Source: Cellulomonas soli | GTDB taxonomy: Bacteria; Actinomycetota; Actinomycetes; Actinomycetales; Cellulomonadaceae | Reading direction: 5' to 3' | Length of the DNA: 64,000 nt | Assembly (NCBI RefSeq): GCF_013409305.1 | Contig: NZ_JACBZJ010000001.1 | Span: 1,178,001 to 1,242,000 of the forward strand | Part shown: positions 37,690-45,844 of the stretch, in pieces | Position numbering within the stretch: the first letter of the stretch is position 1 | Layout of the letters: the number at the start of each line of letters is the position of its first letter | Program-made: the position numbers and the translations under genes | The notes under the pieces: model-generated | The model's input: only the letters and a program-made list of their open reading frames with translations | Told to the model about the DNA's origin: nothing | Database searches by the model: none

Positions 37690-38589
37690 TCACAACGCCT
37701 CCTCGCTCCACCGTTCGGAGTCGAGCGCCTGGACCTCGCGCCGGGTCAGCCCGGCCGGCAGCGGCGGGTGGTCGTCCACGACGAACGCGGGCAGCAGCTC
37801 GGCGAGGTCGAGCGCCACCTGCGCGAGGGACTCGATGCGGCCGAGGTCCGTCCGGCCCGGCACGTGGACCGCGACGTCGGCGCCCTCGACCAGCACGCTG
37901 AGCCCGTCCGTGTCGGGCCGGCTCAGGCGTTCCATGACCTGCGGGTGCAGCACGGCGTGCGCGAACCGCGCCCGGCCGGCCTGGATGCGCCAGCGGGCGT
38001 TGAAGTCCTCCCACTCGACGGTGACGTCCTGCCCGCCGAGCCGACGGGCCAGCCGCTGCGCGCCGCGTTCCGGGGTCAGTACCAGGCCCGGGCCCCGCAT
38101 GGCCCGCTCCACCATGACGACGTGCCGTCGGCGCAGGCCGTTGTAGGTGAACGAGCGGATGCGCCCGCGTTCGTCGTCGCGTTCGACCGCGTCCGTCGCC
38201 ACTCCCCCGCCACGCCCGAACGGCGGGGCCTCCCACCGGCCCACGAGCACGGTGCGGGCCACGTCGGTGCGCCAGCCGCGTTCCGCCGCCCAGCGTTCCA
38301 CCTGGCGACGACGACGCCGGTCGCGCCGGGCAGACAGCACACCGGCCAGAACCAGGGTCGCGCACAGCACGGCGGTCGTGGCGATCGCCCACGGGTCGGC
38401 GAGCTCGGGTTCGTCCAGGGGCACGCCGCGCACGGCGGCCACCCCGACGCTGATCCCGGCGTGGGCCATGAGTACGCAGGGCACGAGGAGGGCGGTGAGC
38501 AGCACGGCCACGACGCCGAGGAGCACCTTCTCCCCCGTGCTCCGCGGCCGCGCGCCCGGCACCGACCCGGGTCCACGCGTGTCGCTCAC
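37690..38589 (-). CDS. Membrane protein paralogous to the 36906-37613 product
   Basis: This is a 299-residue protein. Two hydrophobic helices near the N-terminus (VLLGVVAVLLTALLVPCVLM, IATTAVLCATLVLAGVL) precede a basic stretch (SARRDRRRRRQ) and a soluble domain. The block VEWEDFNARWRIQAGRARFAHA then VLHPQVMERLSRPD matches its neighbour. A fold shared by both and linkage to lemA suggest a common membrane-linked job. Function unknown. Confidence 0.72.
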   Translation of the reverse strand: MSDTRGPGSVPGARPRSTGEKVLLGVVAVLLTALLVPCVLMAHAGISVGVAAVRGVPLDEPELADPWAIATTAVLCATLVLAGVLSARRDRRRRRQVERWAAERGWRTDVARTVLVGRWEAPPFGRGGGVATDAVERDDERGRIRSFTYNGLRRRHVVMVERAMRGPGLVLTPERGAQRLARRLGGQDVTVEWEDFNARWRIQAGRARFAHAVLHPQVMERLSRPDTDGLSVLVEGADVAVHVPGRTDLGRIESLAQVALDLAELLPAFVVDDHPPLPAGLTRREVQALDSERWSEEAL

Positions 38590-38666
38590 CGGGTGACCAT
38601 CGGCAGCACTGCCCCGCGACCTGAGGCCGCCGACCCCGTTCGTGCAGGTCGGCGGTCAACGACCAC

Positions 38667-39242
38667 TCAGGCCAGGCCGAGGTCCGCCAGGCTGTACAGG
38701 TAGTGGTACGGCACGCCGAGGGCTTCGATCTTCTCCTGGGCGCCGGTCGCCCGGTCGACGATGACGGCAACACCGAGCACCTCGGCGCCCGCCTCACGGG
38801 CCGCCTCGACGGCGGCGATGGGCGAGCCGCCCGTGGTCGAGGTGTCCTCGAGGACGACGACCTTGCGGCCGGCGATGTCGGGGCCCTCGATGCGGCGCTG
38901 CATGCCGTGGGCCTTGGCCTCCTTGCGGACGACGAACGCGTCGAGGTCCTGCCCGCGCGAGGCCGCCGCGTGCAGCAGGGCCGTGGCGACGGGGTCCGCG
39001 CCGAGCGTGAGGCCGCCGACGGCGTCGATCTCGGCGGTGCCGAGGCCGACCTCCTCGAGCCGGTCGAGCAGCACGTGGCCGATGAGCGGCGCGGCCCGGT
39101 GGTGCAGGGTGACGCGGCGCAGGTCGACGTAGTAGTCGGCCTCGCGCCCGGAGGACAGCGTGACCTTCCCGTGCACGACGGCGAGGTCGACGATGAGGTC
39201 GCGCAGCTGCTCGCGCGGGGTCGGGGAGAGGTCGTGGCTCAC
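38667..39242 (-). CDS. pyrE: Orotate phosphoribosyltransferase PyrE
   Basis: This 191-residue type I PRTase converts orotate and PRPP to OMP. The PRPP loop KVVVLEDTSTTGGS and the N-terminal GKVTLSSGREADYYVDLRRVTL with VGGLTLGADPVATAL are diagnostic. Start GTG 39242 (VSHDLSPTPREQL) matches the usual length. It follows the SDR gene by 23 nt on the same strand. Confidence 0.95.
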   Translation of the reverse strand: MSHDLSPTPREQLRDLIVDLAVVHGKVTLSSGREADYYVDLRRVTLHHRAAPLIGHVLLDRLEEVGLGTAEIDAVGGLTLGADPVATALLHAAASRGQDLDAFVVRKEAKAHGMQRRIEGPDIAGRKVVVLEDTSTTGGSPIAAVEAAREAGAEVLGVAVIVDRATGAQEKIEALGVPYHYLYSLADLGLA

Positions 39243-39265
39243 GACCGTCAGGCTACCGGGAGGGG

Positions 39266-40066
39266 TCAGTCGTCGGTGAGGGTGCCCGTGGGTGCGTCGA
39301 CGCCGTCGAGCGGTCGGCGGTAGCGGCCCATCGCGCGGATCGCCGAGCGCGGGGCGACCCGTGCGAGCGCCGCGGCGGTGCGGTAGCGCAGGCTCGGGGT
39401 GGAGATGACGACGCCACGGCGCACGTCGGCGAGCGCGGCGGCCACGACGTCCTCGGCGTTGAGCCAGGCGATCTCCGGCAGGGCGCTGGTGTCGATCGCG
39501 CCGCGCTCGTGGAACTCGGTGTGCACGAACCCGGGGCAGAGAACGGTCGCGGTCACGCCGGTGCCCTTGAGCTCGACGGCCAGGCCCTCGGTGAACGTGC
39601 GCACCCACGCCTTGTGCGCGGAGTAGGTGCCGGAGGCGAGCAGCGCGGCGATGGACGCCACGTTGAGCACGGCACCTCGTCCGCGCTCGACCATCGCGCC
39701 CGTCGCGGCGTGCGAGAGGACCAGGACGGAGCGGACCATGACCTCGAGCGCCAGCTCCTCACGCTCCAGGTCGCCGCCGACGAACTCCTGGTTGAGCCCG
39801 AGACCGGCGTTGTTGACCAGCAGGCCCACGGGGTTCTCCGGGCTGCGCAGCCGGTCGGCGACCCGCTCGACGTCTTCGCGCACCGACAGGTCGGCGACGA
39901 TCACCTCCGTGCGGATGCCTGCCGCGGCCTCGAGCTGCGAGGCCAGGCGGTGCAGGCGCTCACGGTCGCGTGCCACGAGGACGACGTCGTGCCGGGCGGT
40001 GGCCAGCTGCCAGGCGAACTCCAGGCCGAGGCCGGCGCTGGCGCCGGTGACGAGTGCGGTTCCCAT
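39266..40066 (-). CDS. Short-chain dehydrogenase/reductase
   Basis: This is a 266-residue classical SDR: TALVTGASAGLGLEFAWQLA (NADP(H)-binding glycine motif), VIVADLS, LLVNNAGLG, NVASIAALLASGTYSAHKAW (catalytic Ser, Tyr-x-x-x-Lys) and CPGFVHTEF. The C-terminal 50 residues with WLNAEDVVAAAL and RRGVVISTPSLRYR resemble DltE/YqjQ-like enzymes. Start ATG 40066 has GAGG close upstream; GTG 40075 is possible. Substrate unknown. Confidence 0.9.
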   Translation of the reverse strand: MGTALVTGASAGLGLEFAWQLATARHDVVLVARDRERLHRLASQLEAAAGIRTEVIVADLSVREDVERVADRLRSPENPVGLLVNNAGLGLNQEFVGGDLEREELALEVMVRSVLVLSHAATGAMVERGRGAVLNVASIAALLASGTYSAHKAWVRTFTEGLAVELKGTGVTATVLCPGFVHTEFHERGAIDTSALPEIAWLNAEDVVAAALADVRRGVVISTPSLRYRTAAALARVAPRSAIRAMGRYRRPLDGVDAPTGTLTDD

Positions 40067-40135
40067 GCACCTCACCCTACGGATCGTGGGGCCCGGATCG
40101 CGAGGGACGCGACCCGGACCCGTCAGCGGATCGGC

Positions 40136-42565
40136 TCAGCGGGCTCCGAGCGTGACGACGACGTGCACCTGGCTGCCTGCGGGGCGTGCCGTGACGGGTG
40201 CTGCCGGGTCCTGATCGACGCCGTCGACGACGAGGGTGCGCACGCCGTGGCTCACGCGGTCGGGGTTGCGGACCTCGATGTCGTAGACGGTGCCGCGCCA
40301 CTCGCGACGCATCTCGAACCCGTCCCAGTCGTGCGGGATCGCGGGGTCGACGACGAGCCCGTCGAGCGTGAGCCGCACGCCGAGGACGTACTTGGTGACG
40401 GCGGTGTACATCCACCCGGCGGTGCCGGTCAGCCACGGGTTCTGCGCCTTGCCGAACCACTCGTGGTCGCGGCCGTAGAGGAACTGCACATAGGCGTACG
40501 GCTCGGCGCCGCGCACCTCGATGTTGTCGTTCTGGTGGTACGGGAGGATCGCGTCGTAGAACTGCACGGCCTCGTCGCCGCGGCCCAGCAGCGCCTCGGC
40601 GATGATCGGCCAGGCGTTCGGGTGGGAGAAGATCGCCGCGTTCTCCTTGATGCCCGGGTAGACGCGGGTGACGAAGCCGACGGTGTCGTCGACCTGGGTG
40701 AACGCCGGCCAGTTGAGGTGGTTGCCGTACGGGGAGCCGAGCAGCTCGCGCACGGAGTCCATGGACCGGGTGCCGCGCTCGTGCGAGGTGATGCCGGCGA
40801 TGACGGGCCACGCCTGGTGCTCGAGGAAGATCCTGCCCTCGGCGTTCTGGTGCGAGCCGATCGTCACGCCGTCGCGCGTGTAGCCGCGGATCCACCAGTC
40901 GCCGTCCCACAGCTCGGTGTCGGCGACGCGCGCGATGCGGTCGAGCTCGGCCCGGTACCGCTCGACGTCGTCCGTGCGGCCCAGCGGCTCGGCGACCTCG
41001 AGGAACGCGCGGACGGCCCACGCGTGCAGGAACGTGACGAGGGCCGTCTGGCCGCCGCCGAGGTTGAGGCAGTCGTTCCAGTCGGCGCGCAGACCGAGGG
41101 CGACGCCGTTCGGCCCGACCTGCTGCGAGGAGAAGTCGAGCGCGCGACGCAGGTGCTCGTAGACGGTGCCGGGCGTGCCCTCGGCGAACGGGATCACCTC
41201 GTCGAGGAAGCCCAGGTCGCCGGTCTCCTTGACGTACTCCACGACGGACGGGACGAGCCACAGGTGGTCGTCGGAGCACGTGTCCTCGAGCCCGTGGATC
41301 AGCGATGCCCTGTCCGGCGTCGGCACGATCGTGGGGCTCGGCACGTCGGGCAGCGTCGGGGCGTCGGGGTCGAACGCGGCGGGGTCGAACAGGTGCAGGC
41401 CGTAGCCGGCCTCGGTCTGGGCGCGCAGCAGCTCGACGATGCGCTGCCGCGTCTTCGTCGGGTTGGAGTGGATGACGCTCATGACGTCCTGCGCGGTGTC
41501 GCGGTAGCCGAGGCCGTTGCGGCCGCCGACCTCGACGAACGAGGCGAACCGCGACCACTGCACGCACGTCTCGGCCTGCAGCAGCGTCCAGGTGTTGATC
41601 ATCGTGTTCATGCCCTCGTGGGGCGTGCGGATGCGCAGCCGGTCCTGCTTGGCCGCCCAGTACGCGCGCAGGCGCGCCCGCTCGACGTCGACCGTGGTCA
41701 GGTCCGCGTACTTGGCGCGCATGGCTCGACCGACCTCGTCGCGCGAGCCGTAGCCGAGCAGGAAGACGAGCCGCTTGGTCTCCCCCGGCGCCAGGACGAT
41801 CTCGTGCTGCAGCGAGCCGCAGTGGTTCTGCGTGGTGGCCGACCGGTTCGAGCCGTGGCCGCGCTCGATCGCGATCGGGTTGCTCTCGCTGCGGTACGGC
41901 CCGATGAACTCCTCGCGCAGGGAGTCCCACGAGCTGGGCTCCTCGCTGGAGGTGAAGAAGTGGTGGGTCCACGGCTCGTAGTAGAAGTCGTACTCGATGA
42001 CCCCGTCGGCGTACGAGGAGCCGGACGCGTACAGGGACATCTGCAGGTTCTGGTTGTCGATCGTGATGGTGTGGAAGCTGAACTCCACGTACGAGCCGAC
42101 GGTCAGGCGGCGCTCGACGTCGCTGCGGTTGGTGACCTCGACGTCCCACACCTCGACGTCGTCGTCGAGCGGCACGAACACCGTCTGGCTGGCGTCGACG
42201 CCCTTGTAGGACGCCTCGAACCGCGTGTAGCCCATGCCGTGCCGGGTCGTGTACGTCGCGCCGCCCTCGACACCGTCGGCCGCGAGCGGCTTGCCGACGG
42301 GCTGCCAGGACACCGACCAGTAGTCCCCGTCGGCCGCGTCACGCAGGTACACGTAGTGGCCGGGGCGGTCGAGCGGGACGCCGTTCTGCCGGAACCGGGT
42401 GATCCGGCCGTACTGCGAGGACTTGTAGTACGAGTACGCGCCGCCCGCGTGCGAGATCACCGTGCAGAGGTTCTTGGTGCCCAGGTAGTTCGTCCACGAG
42501 ACCGGGACGTCGGGGCGCTCGACGACGTACTCGTCGCGGGCGGTGTCGAAGTGGCCGTAGCGCAT
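40136..42565 (-). CDS. GH94 disaccharide phosphorylase, diacetylchitobiose-phosphorylase-like
   Basis: This is an 809-residue GH94 enzyme: N-terminal beta-sandwich (about 1-270), helical linker, (alpha/alpha)6 barrel, and C-terminal sandwich. The catalytic acid is Asp495 in LRADWNDCLNL. From memory, blocks such as VSWTNYLGTKNLCTVISHAGG, QAETCVQWSRFASFVEVGGR, IHGLEDTCSDDHLWL and LTGTAGWMYTAVTKY match N,N'-diacetylchitobiose phosphorylase more closely than cellobiose phosphorylase. Such enzymes split a disaccharide with phosphate to a sugar-1-phosphate plus sugar, in the cytosol. Cellobionate or another acceptor cannot be excluded. It starts 35 nt after the mutase fusion gene. Confidence 0.88.
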   Translation of the reverse strand: MRYGHFDTARDEYVVERPDVPVSWTNYLGTKNLCTVISHAGGAYSYYKSSQYGRITRFRQNGVPLDRPGHYVYLRDAADGDYWSVSWQPVGKPLAADGVEGGATYTTRHGMGYTRFEASYKGVDASQTVFVPLDDDVEVWDVEVTNRSDVERRLTVGSYVEFSFHTITIDNQNLQMSLYASGSSYADGVIEYDFYYEPWTHHFFTSSEEPSSWDSLREEFIGPYRSESNPIAIERGHGSNRSATTQNHCGSLQHEIVLAPGETKRLVFLLGYGSRDEVGRAMRAKYADLTTVDVERARLRAYWAAKQDRLRIRTPHEGMNTMINTWTLLQAETCVQWSRFASFVEVGGRNGLGYRDTAQDVMSVIHSNPTKTRQRIVELLRAQTEAGYGLHLFDPAAFDPDAPTLPDVPSPTIVPTPDRASLIHGLEDTCSDDHLWLVPSVVEYVKETGDLGFLDEVIPFAEGTPGTVYEHLRRALDFSSQQVGPNGVALGLRADWNDCLNLGGGQTALVTFLHAWAVRAFLEVAEPLGRTDDVERYRAELDRIARVADTELWDGDWWIRGYTRDGVTIGSHQNAEGRIFLEHQAWPVIAGITSHERGTRSMDSVRELLGSPYGNHLNWPAFTQVDDTVGFVTRVYPGIKENAAIFSHPNAWPIIAEALLGRGDEAVQFYDAILPYHQNDNIEVRGAEPYAYVQFLYGRDHEWFGKAQNPWLTGTAGWMYTAVTKYVLGVRLTLDGLVVDPAIPHDWDGFEMRREWRGTVYDIEVRNPDRVSHGVRTLVVDGVDQDPAAPVTARPAGSQVHVVVTLGAR

Positions 42566-42600
42566 CGTCGTCGCTGTTCCTTCGTGGGGTGGGGTAGGGG

Positions 42601-44811
42601 TCAGACGCCGGCGGTGACGAAGCCGCGCAGCCAGTCGAGCAGCTCGGTGGCCTTCTCGGGGCTGTCGGCCTCGACGAACATGCGCAGCACCGGCTCCGTG
42701 CCCGAGAACCGCAGCAGCGCCCAGTTGTCGTTCTCGAGCAGGATCTTCGTGCCGTCGAGGTGGCTGACGGAGACCACCGGGTACGGGCCGATGTGCGTGA
42801 GCGGTTCGGCTTCGAGCCGGCGCGGCACGGCGATGCGCATCTCCGGGGTGGATGGCACGCCCGCCTCGAGCGTGTGCAGACGGCCGGTGATCTCGTGGAT
42901 CGTCGTGCGCAGCTCGGAGATGGTCCGGCCGGTCCGGGCGAGCATCTCGACGACGAGCGCGCACGCGAAGATGCCGTCCTTGCCGAGGATCCAGCCGCGG
43001 ATCGTCAGACCGCCGGACGACTCCCCGCCCAGCACCGCGCCGATCTTCTCCATGCCGGCGGTGACGTGCTTGAAGCCGACCTTGACCTCGAGCGACTCCT
43101 CGCCGAAGTGCGCGGCGAGCCGGTCGAGCAGGTGGGTCGTGGCCAGGTTGCGGACCACGCCGCCCTTCTCGCCGCGGACCTCGTGCAGGTACCAGTACAG
43201 GAGCAGCAGGAGGTCGTTGCTGGAGACGTACTCCCCCGTCTCGTCGACGATGCCGATCCGGTCGGAGTCGCCGTCGGTGGCCAGGCCGAGGCCGTAGCGT
43301 CCCGCACCCTCGCGGATCATGCCGATGAGCGTGGACAGTCGCTGCAGGTCGGGCGCCGGGGCGACACCGCCGAACAGCGGGTTGTGCGCCTCGTGGATGA
43401 ACTCAGCGGGGACCCGCATGTCCGACAGGATCGTGCCGAGGGTCAGCTGGCTGGTGCCGTACATCGGGTCGACGACCACCCGCAGGTCGGCGCCACGCAC
43501 CGCGTCCACGTCGATGATCTGCTCGATCGCGTCGACGTACGGTGCGGTCAGCGTGCGCTCGGTGACGACGCCCGCCCGGCGCGCCAGGTCGATGTCGAGC
43601 GTGATGACGTCCTCGACGGACATGGCGTTGGCCTCGTCCTGGTAGCGGTCGGTCTCGTCGTCGAGGGGCAGCGAGCCGTCCTGGCGGAAGACCTTGATGC
43701 CGTTCCACTCGGGCGGGTTGTGGCTCGAGGTGACGATGATCCCGTAGGCGGCGCCCAGGTACGGGGCGGCGAACGTGACCAGCGGGGTCGGCACGTCGTC
43801 GGGCAGCAGGGTCACCGGGATGTTGTTGCCCGCGAAGACCTCGGCCGCGGCGATGGCCGAGTCGCGTGAGAGGAACCGCCGGTCGCCGCCGATCACGACG
43901 CCCTTGGCCTCCAGGCCCTGCCGCATGGTCTCGTTCGCGATGGCCTGGGACAGCCGCCGCACGTTGGCCAGCGTGTAGCCCTCGCCGATGACGGCCCGCC
44001 ACCCGCCCGTGCCGAAGACGATCTTCGTGTCGGTGTTCTTGGTGGGCACGAACAGCCGCTTGAGCACGATGTCGGCGGCGACCGCGAGCTCGGCGGGCGT
44101 GTTGATGCCCTGCACCTCGTCGGTGTCGTGGATCTGGTGGCTGGTGATCTGCTTGCCGCGGGCGATGACGCGGCGGACCAGGTCGGTGAGCCGATGCTCG
44201 CCGGCGGCGGCCATCGCGTCGAGCTCGTCGAACAGCAGGCCGGGGGCCGCCACGTAGGCGCCGACATTGATCTCGACGGCGCCGTCGCCGGTCGGGACCG
44301 GGCCGGGCGTGACGTCGTCGCCGGGCTCGGCGATCGCGACGATGCGCGCGTCCTCGCGCACCACGCGGCCGTACCCCTCGGGTGTGGCGTCGACCACGGC
44401 GGTGAGCAGCGAGAGGTCGGCACCCTTGAGCTCGTGGCGGTTGAGCAGCCCGCGCAGCGAGTCGGGACGCAGCAGCGGGGTGTCGCCGTAGGCGACGAGC
44501 ACCCGCTCGACGTCCCGGCCCACGGCCGCGGCGGCGGCTCGGGCGGCCTCGCCCGTGCCCAGGGGTTCGTGCTGCTCGACGTACGTGAGGTCGTCGCCGA
44601 GCAGGGCGGGCAGCCGGGTGTCCCCCGCCGCGATCACGACGACGATCCGGTCGGCGTCGACGACGCGGCGCACGGTGGCGACCGCGAGCTCGACGACGGT
44701 CGCGTCGCCCAGCGGTCGGGTGAGCAGCTCGCGGGAGGCCTCGTCGTGCCCGGCGGCGAGCACCACCGCCGCTCGGGATCCGGGCCTGGGTGCGCGGGTG
44801 GACCTGGTCAT
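42601..44811 (-). CDS. Nucleotidyltransferase-phosphohexomutase fusion protein
   Basis: This is a 736-residue protein with two enzyme-like halves. Residues 1-250 resemble the GlmU uridylyltransferase domain (AAVVLAAG, EPLGTGEAARAAAAAVG, VLVAYGDTPLLRPDSLR, EINVGAYVAA, EVQGINTPAEL), but the usual GxGTRM and PK-Lys signatures are replaced (AGHDEASRELL, TRPLGD). Residues 265-736 are a complete phosphohexomutase: VFGTGGWRAVIG, active Ser363 in TSSHNPPEWNGIK, metal loop DGDSDRIG, sugar loop GGESSG, phosphate loop RFSGTEPVLRM. It lies directly upstream of the GH94 gene and could channel the sugar-1-phosphate to sugar-6-phosphate or a nucleotide sugar (inference). Confidence 0.87.
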   Translation of the reverse strand: MTRSTRAPRPGSRAAVVLAAGHDEASRELLTRPLGDATVVELAVATVRRVVDADRIVVVIAAGDTRLPALLGDDLTYVEQHEPLGTGEAARAAAAAVGRDVERVLVAYGDTPLLRPDSLRGLLNRHELKGADLSLLTAVVDATPEGYGRVVREDARIVAIAEPGDDVTPGPVPTGDGAVEINVGAYVAAPGLLFDELDAMAAAGEHRLTDLVRRVIARGKQITSHQIHDTDEVQGINTPAELAVAADIVLKRLFVPTKNTDTKIVFGTGGWRAVIGEGYTLANVRRLSQAIANETMRQGLEAKGVVIGGDRRFLSRDSAIAAAEVFAGNNIPVTLLPDDVPTPLVTFAAPYLGAAYGIIVTSSHNPPEWNGIKVFRQDGSLPLDDETDRYQDEANAMSVEDVITLDIDLARRAGVVTERTLTAPYVDAIEQIIDVDAVRGADLRVVVDPMYGTSQLTLGTILSDMRVPAEFIHEAHNPLFGGVAPAPDLQRLSTLIGMIREGAGRYGLGLATDGDSDRIGIVDETGEYVSSNDLLLLLYWYLHEVRGEKGGVVRNLATTHLLDRLAAHFGEESLEVKVGFKHVTAGMEKIGAVLGGESSGGLTIRGWILGKDGIFACALVVEMLARTGRTISELRTTIHEITGRLHTLEAGVPSTPEMRIAVPRRLEAEPLTHIGPYPVVSVSHLDGTKILLENDNWALLRFSGTEPVLRMFVEADSPEKATELLDWLRGFVTAGV

Positions 44812-44952
44812 CGCTACCTCGTCGGTCGCTCGTGGGGTGACGTCGGGAGAACCGGACCTAATTTGTTCGGACTCCTTCGTAACCCCATCATGCCCGAAGT
44901 CCGCCCGATCCGGAAGAACCCCGGACCCGACCGGGCTGTGGGCCCGGCCCGC

Positions 44953-44958
44953 TAGCGT
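44953..44958 (+). promoter_or_regulatory. -10 box of leaderless exonuclease III transcript
   Basis: TAGCGT lies 7 nt before ATG 44966, with no ribosome-binding site between. Confidence 0.55.
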
Positions 44959-44965
44959 GTGCCGC

Positions 44966-45757
44966 ATGCGGCTGGCCACCTGGAACATCAACTCGATCCG
45001 AGCGCGCCTCGACCGCGCCCTGGCGTTCGTCGAGCGCTCCGGCGTCGACGTCCTCGCGCTGCAGGAGACCAAGTGCAAGGATGATCAGTTCCCGCGCGAA
45101 CCGTTCGAACAGCTCGGCTACGAGGTCGTGACCAGCGGCTTCAGCCAGTGGAACGGCGTCGCGATCCTGTCCCGCGTCGGCCTGGCCGACGTCGAGGTCG
45201 GCTTCCCCGGGCAGCCCACGTTCGGCGACCCGGGCGTCGTCGAGGCCCGCGCCCTCGGCGCCACCTGCGGCGGCGTACGCGTCTGGAGCCTCTACGTCCC
45301 CAACGGGCGCGACCTCGCCGACCCGCACTACGCCTACAAGCTCGACTGGCTCGCCCGGCTCCGCGACCAGGCCGGGCAGTGGCTCGCCGACGACCCCGGC
45401 CTGCAGGCGGCGCTCGTCGGCGACTGGAACATCGCCCCGCTCGACACCGACGTCTGGGACCTGGAGTTCTTCGCCGGGAAGACGCACGTCACCCCGGCCG
45501 AGCGCGAGGCCTTCCGCGCCTTCGCCGAGGCCGGCTGGACCGAGGTCTCCCGCGAGCACGTGCCCGCCGAGCACACCTACACGTACTGGGACTACCAGCA
45601 GCTGCGCTTCCCCAAGAACCAGGGCATGCGCATCGACCTCACGTACGCCACGCCGGCCCTCGCTGCACGCGTGACCGGCGTCTCGATCGAGCGCGTCGAG
45701 CGCAAGGGCAAGACCCCGTCCGACCACGTCCCCGTCGTGCTCGATCTCGCAGACTGA
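44966..45757 (+). CDS. xth: Exodeoxyribonuclease III / AP endonuclease
   Basis: This 263-residue exonuclease III-family nuclease repairs abasic and damaged DNA. Motifs: LATWNINSIRARL, VLALQETKCKD, VYSLYVPNG-like WSLYVPNG, ALVGDWNIAP (GDxN), GMRIDLTYA and PSDHVPVVLDL (catalytic His). Start ATG 44966 is supported by the -10 box just upstream. It is divergent from the nucleotidyltransferase-mutase fusion. Confidence 0.94.
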   Translation: MRLATWNINSIRARLDRALAFVERSGVDVLALQETKCKDDQFPREPFEQLGYEVVTSGFSQWNGVAILSRVGLADVEVGFPGQPTFGDPGVVEARALGATCGGVRVWSLYVPNGRDLADPHYAYKLDWLARLRDQAGQWLADDPGLQAALVGDWNIAPLDTDVWDLEFFAGKTHVTPAEREAFRAFAEAGWTEVSREHVPAEHTYTYWDYQQLRFPKNQGMRIDLTYATPALAARVTGVSIERVERKGKTPSDHVPVVLDLAD

Positions 45758-45774
45758 GATATCGGTCATATCGG
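45758..45774. promoter_or_regulatory. Twin ATATCGG words between genes
   Basis: ATATCGG occurs at 45759 and 45768, nine bases apart, in an AT-rich spot just after the exonuclease gene. The half word CGATAT also forms the PadR-type palindrome at 5616. It could be a regulator site for the gene at 45845. Confidence 0.25.
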
Positions 45775-45832
45775 ACACCTCCGAGCGGGTGAGACCTACC
45801 CACAACGGCGCCTCTCGACCCTCCGGCTCCAC

Positions 45833-45838
45833 TAGGTT
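45833..45838 (+). promoter_or_regulatory. -10 box of leaderless DUF4190 gene
   Basis: TAGGTT lies 6 nt before ATG 45845 with no ribosome-binding site between. Confidence 0.5.
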
Positions 45839-45844
45839 GCACGC

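Noticed and set aside
39509..43297. A 1,262-residue plus-strand open frame
   Set aside because: It lies opposite pyrE-SDR-GH94-mutase genes, has Arg/Asp/Val-rich composition with no known motif, and is an effect of GC-rich codon usage.
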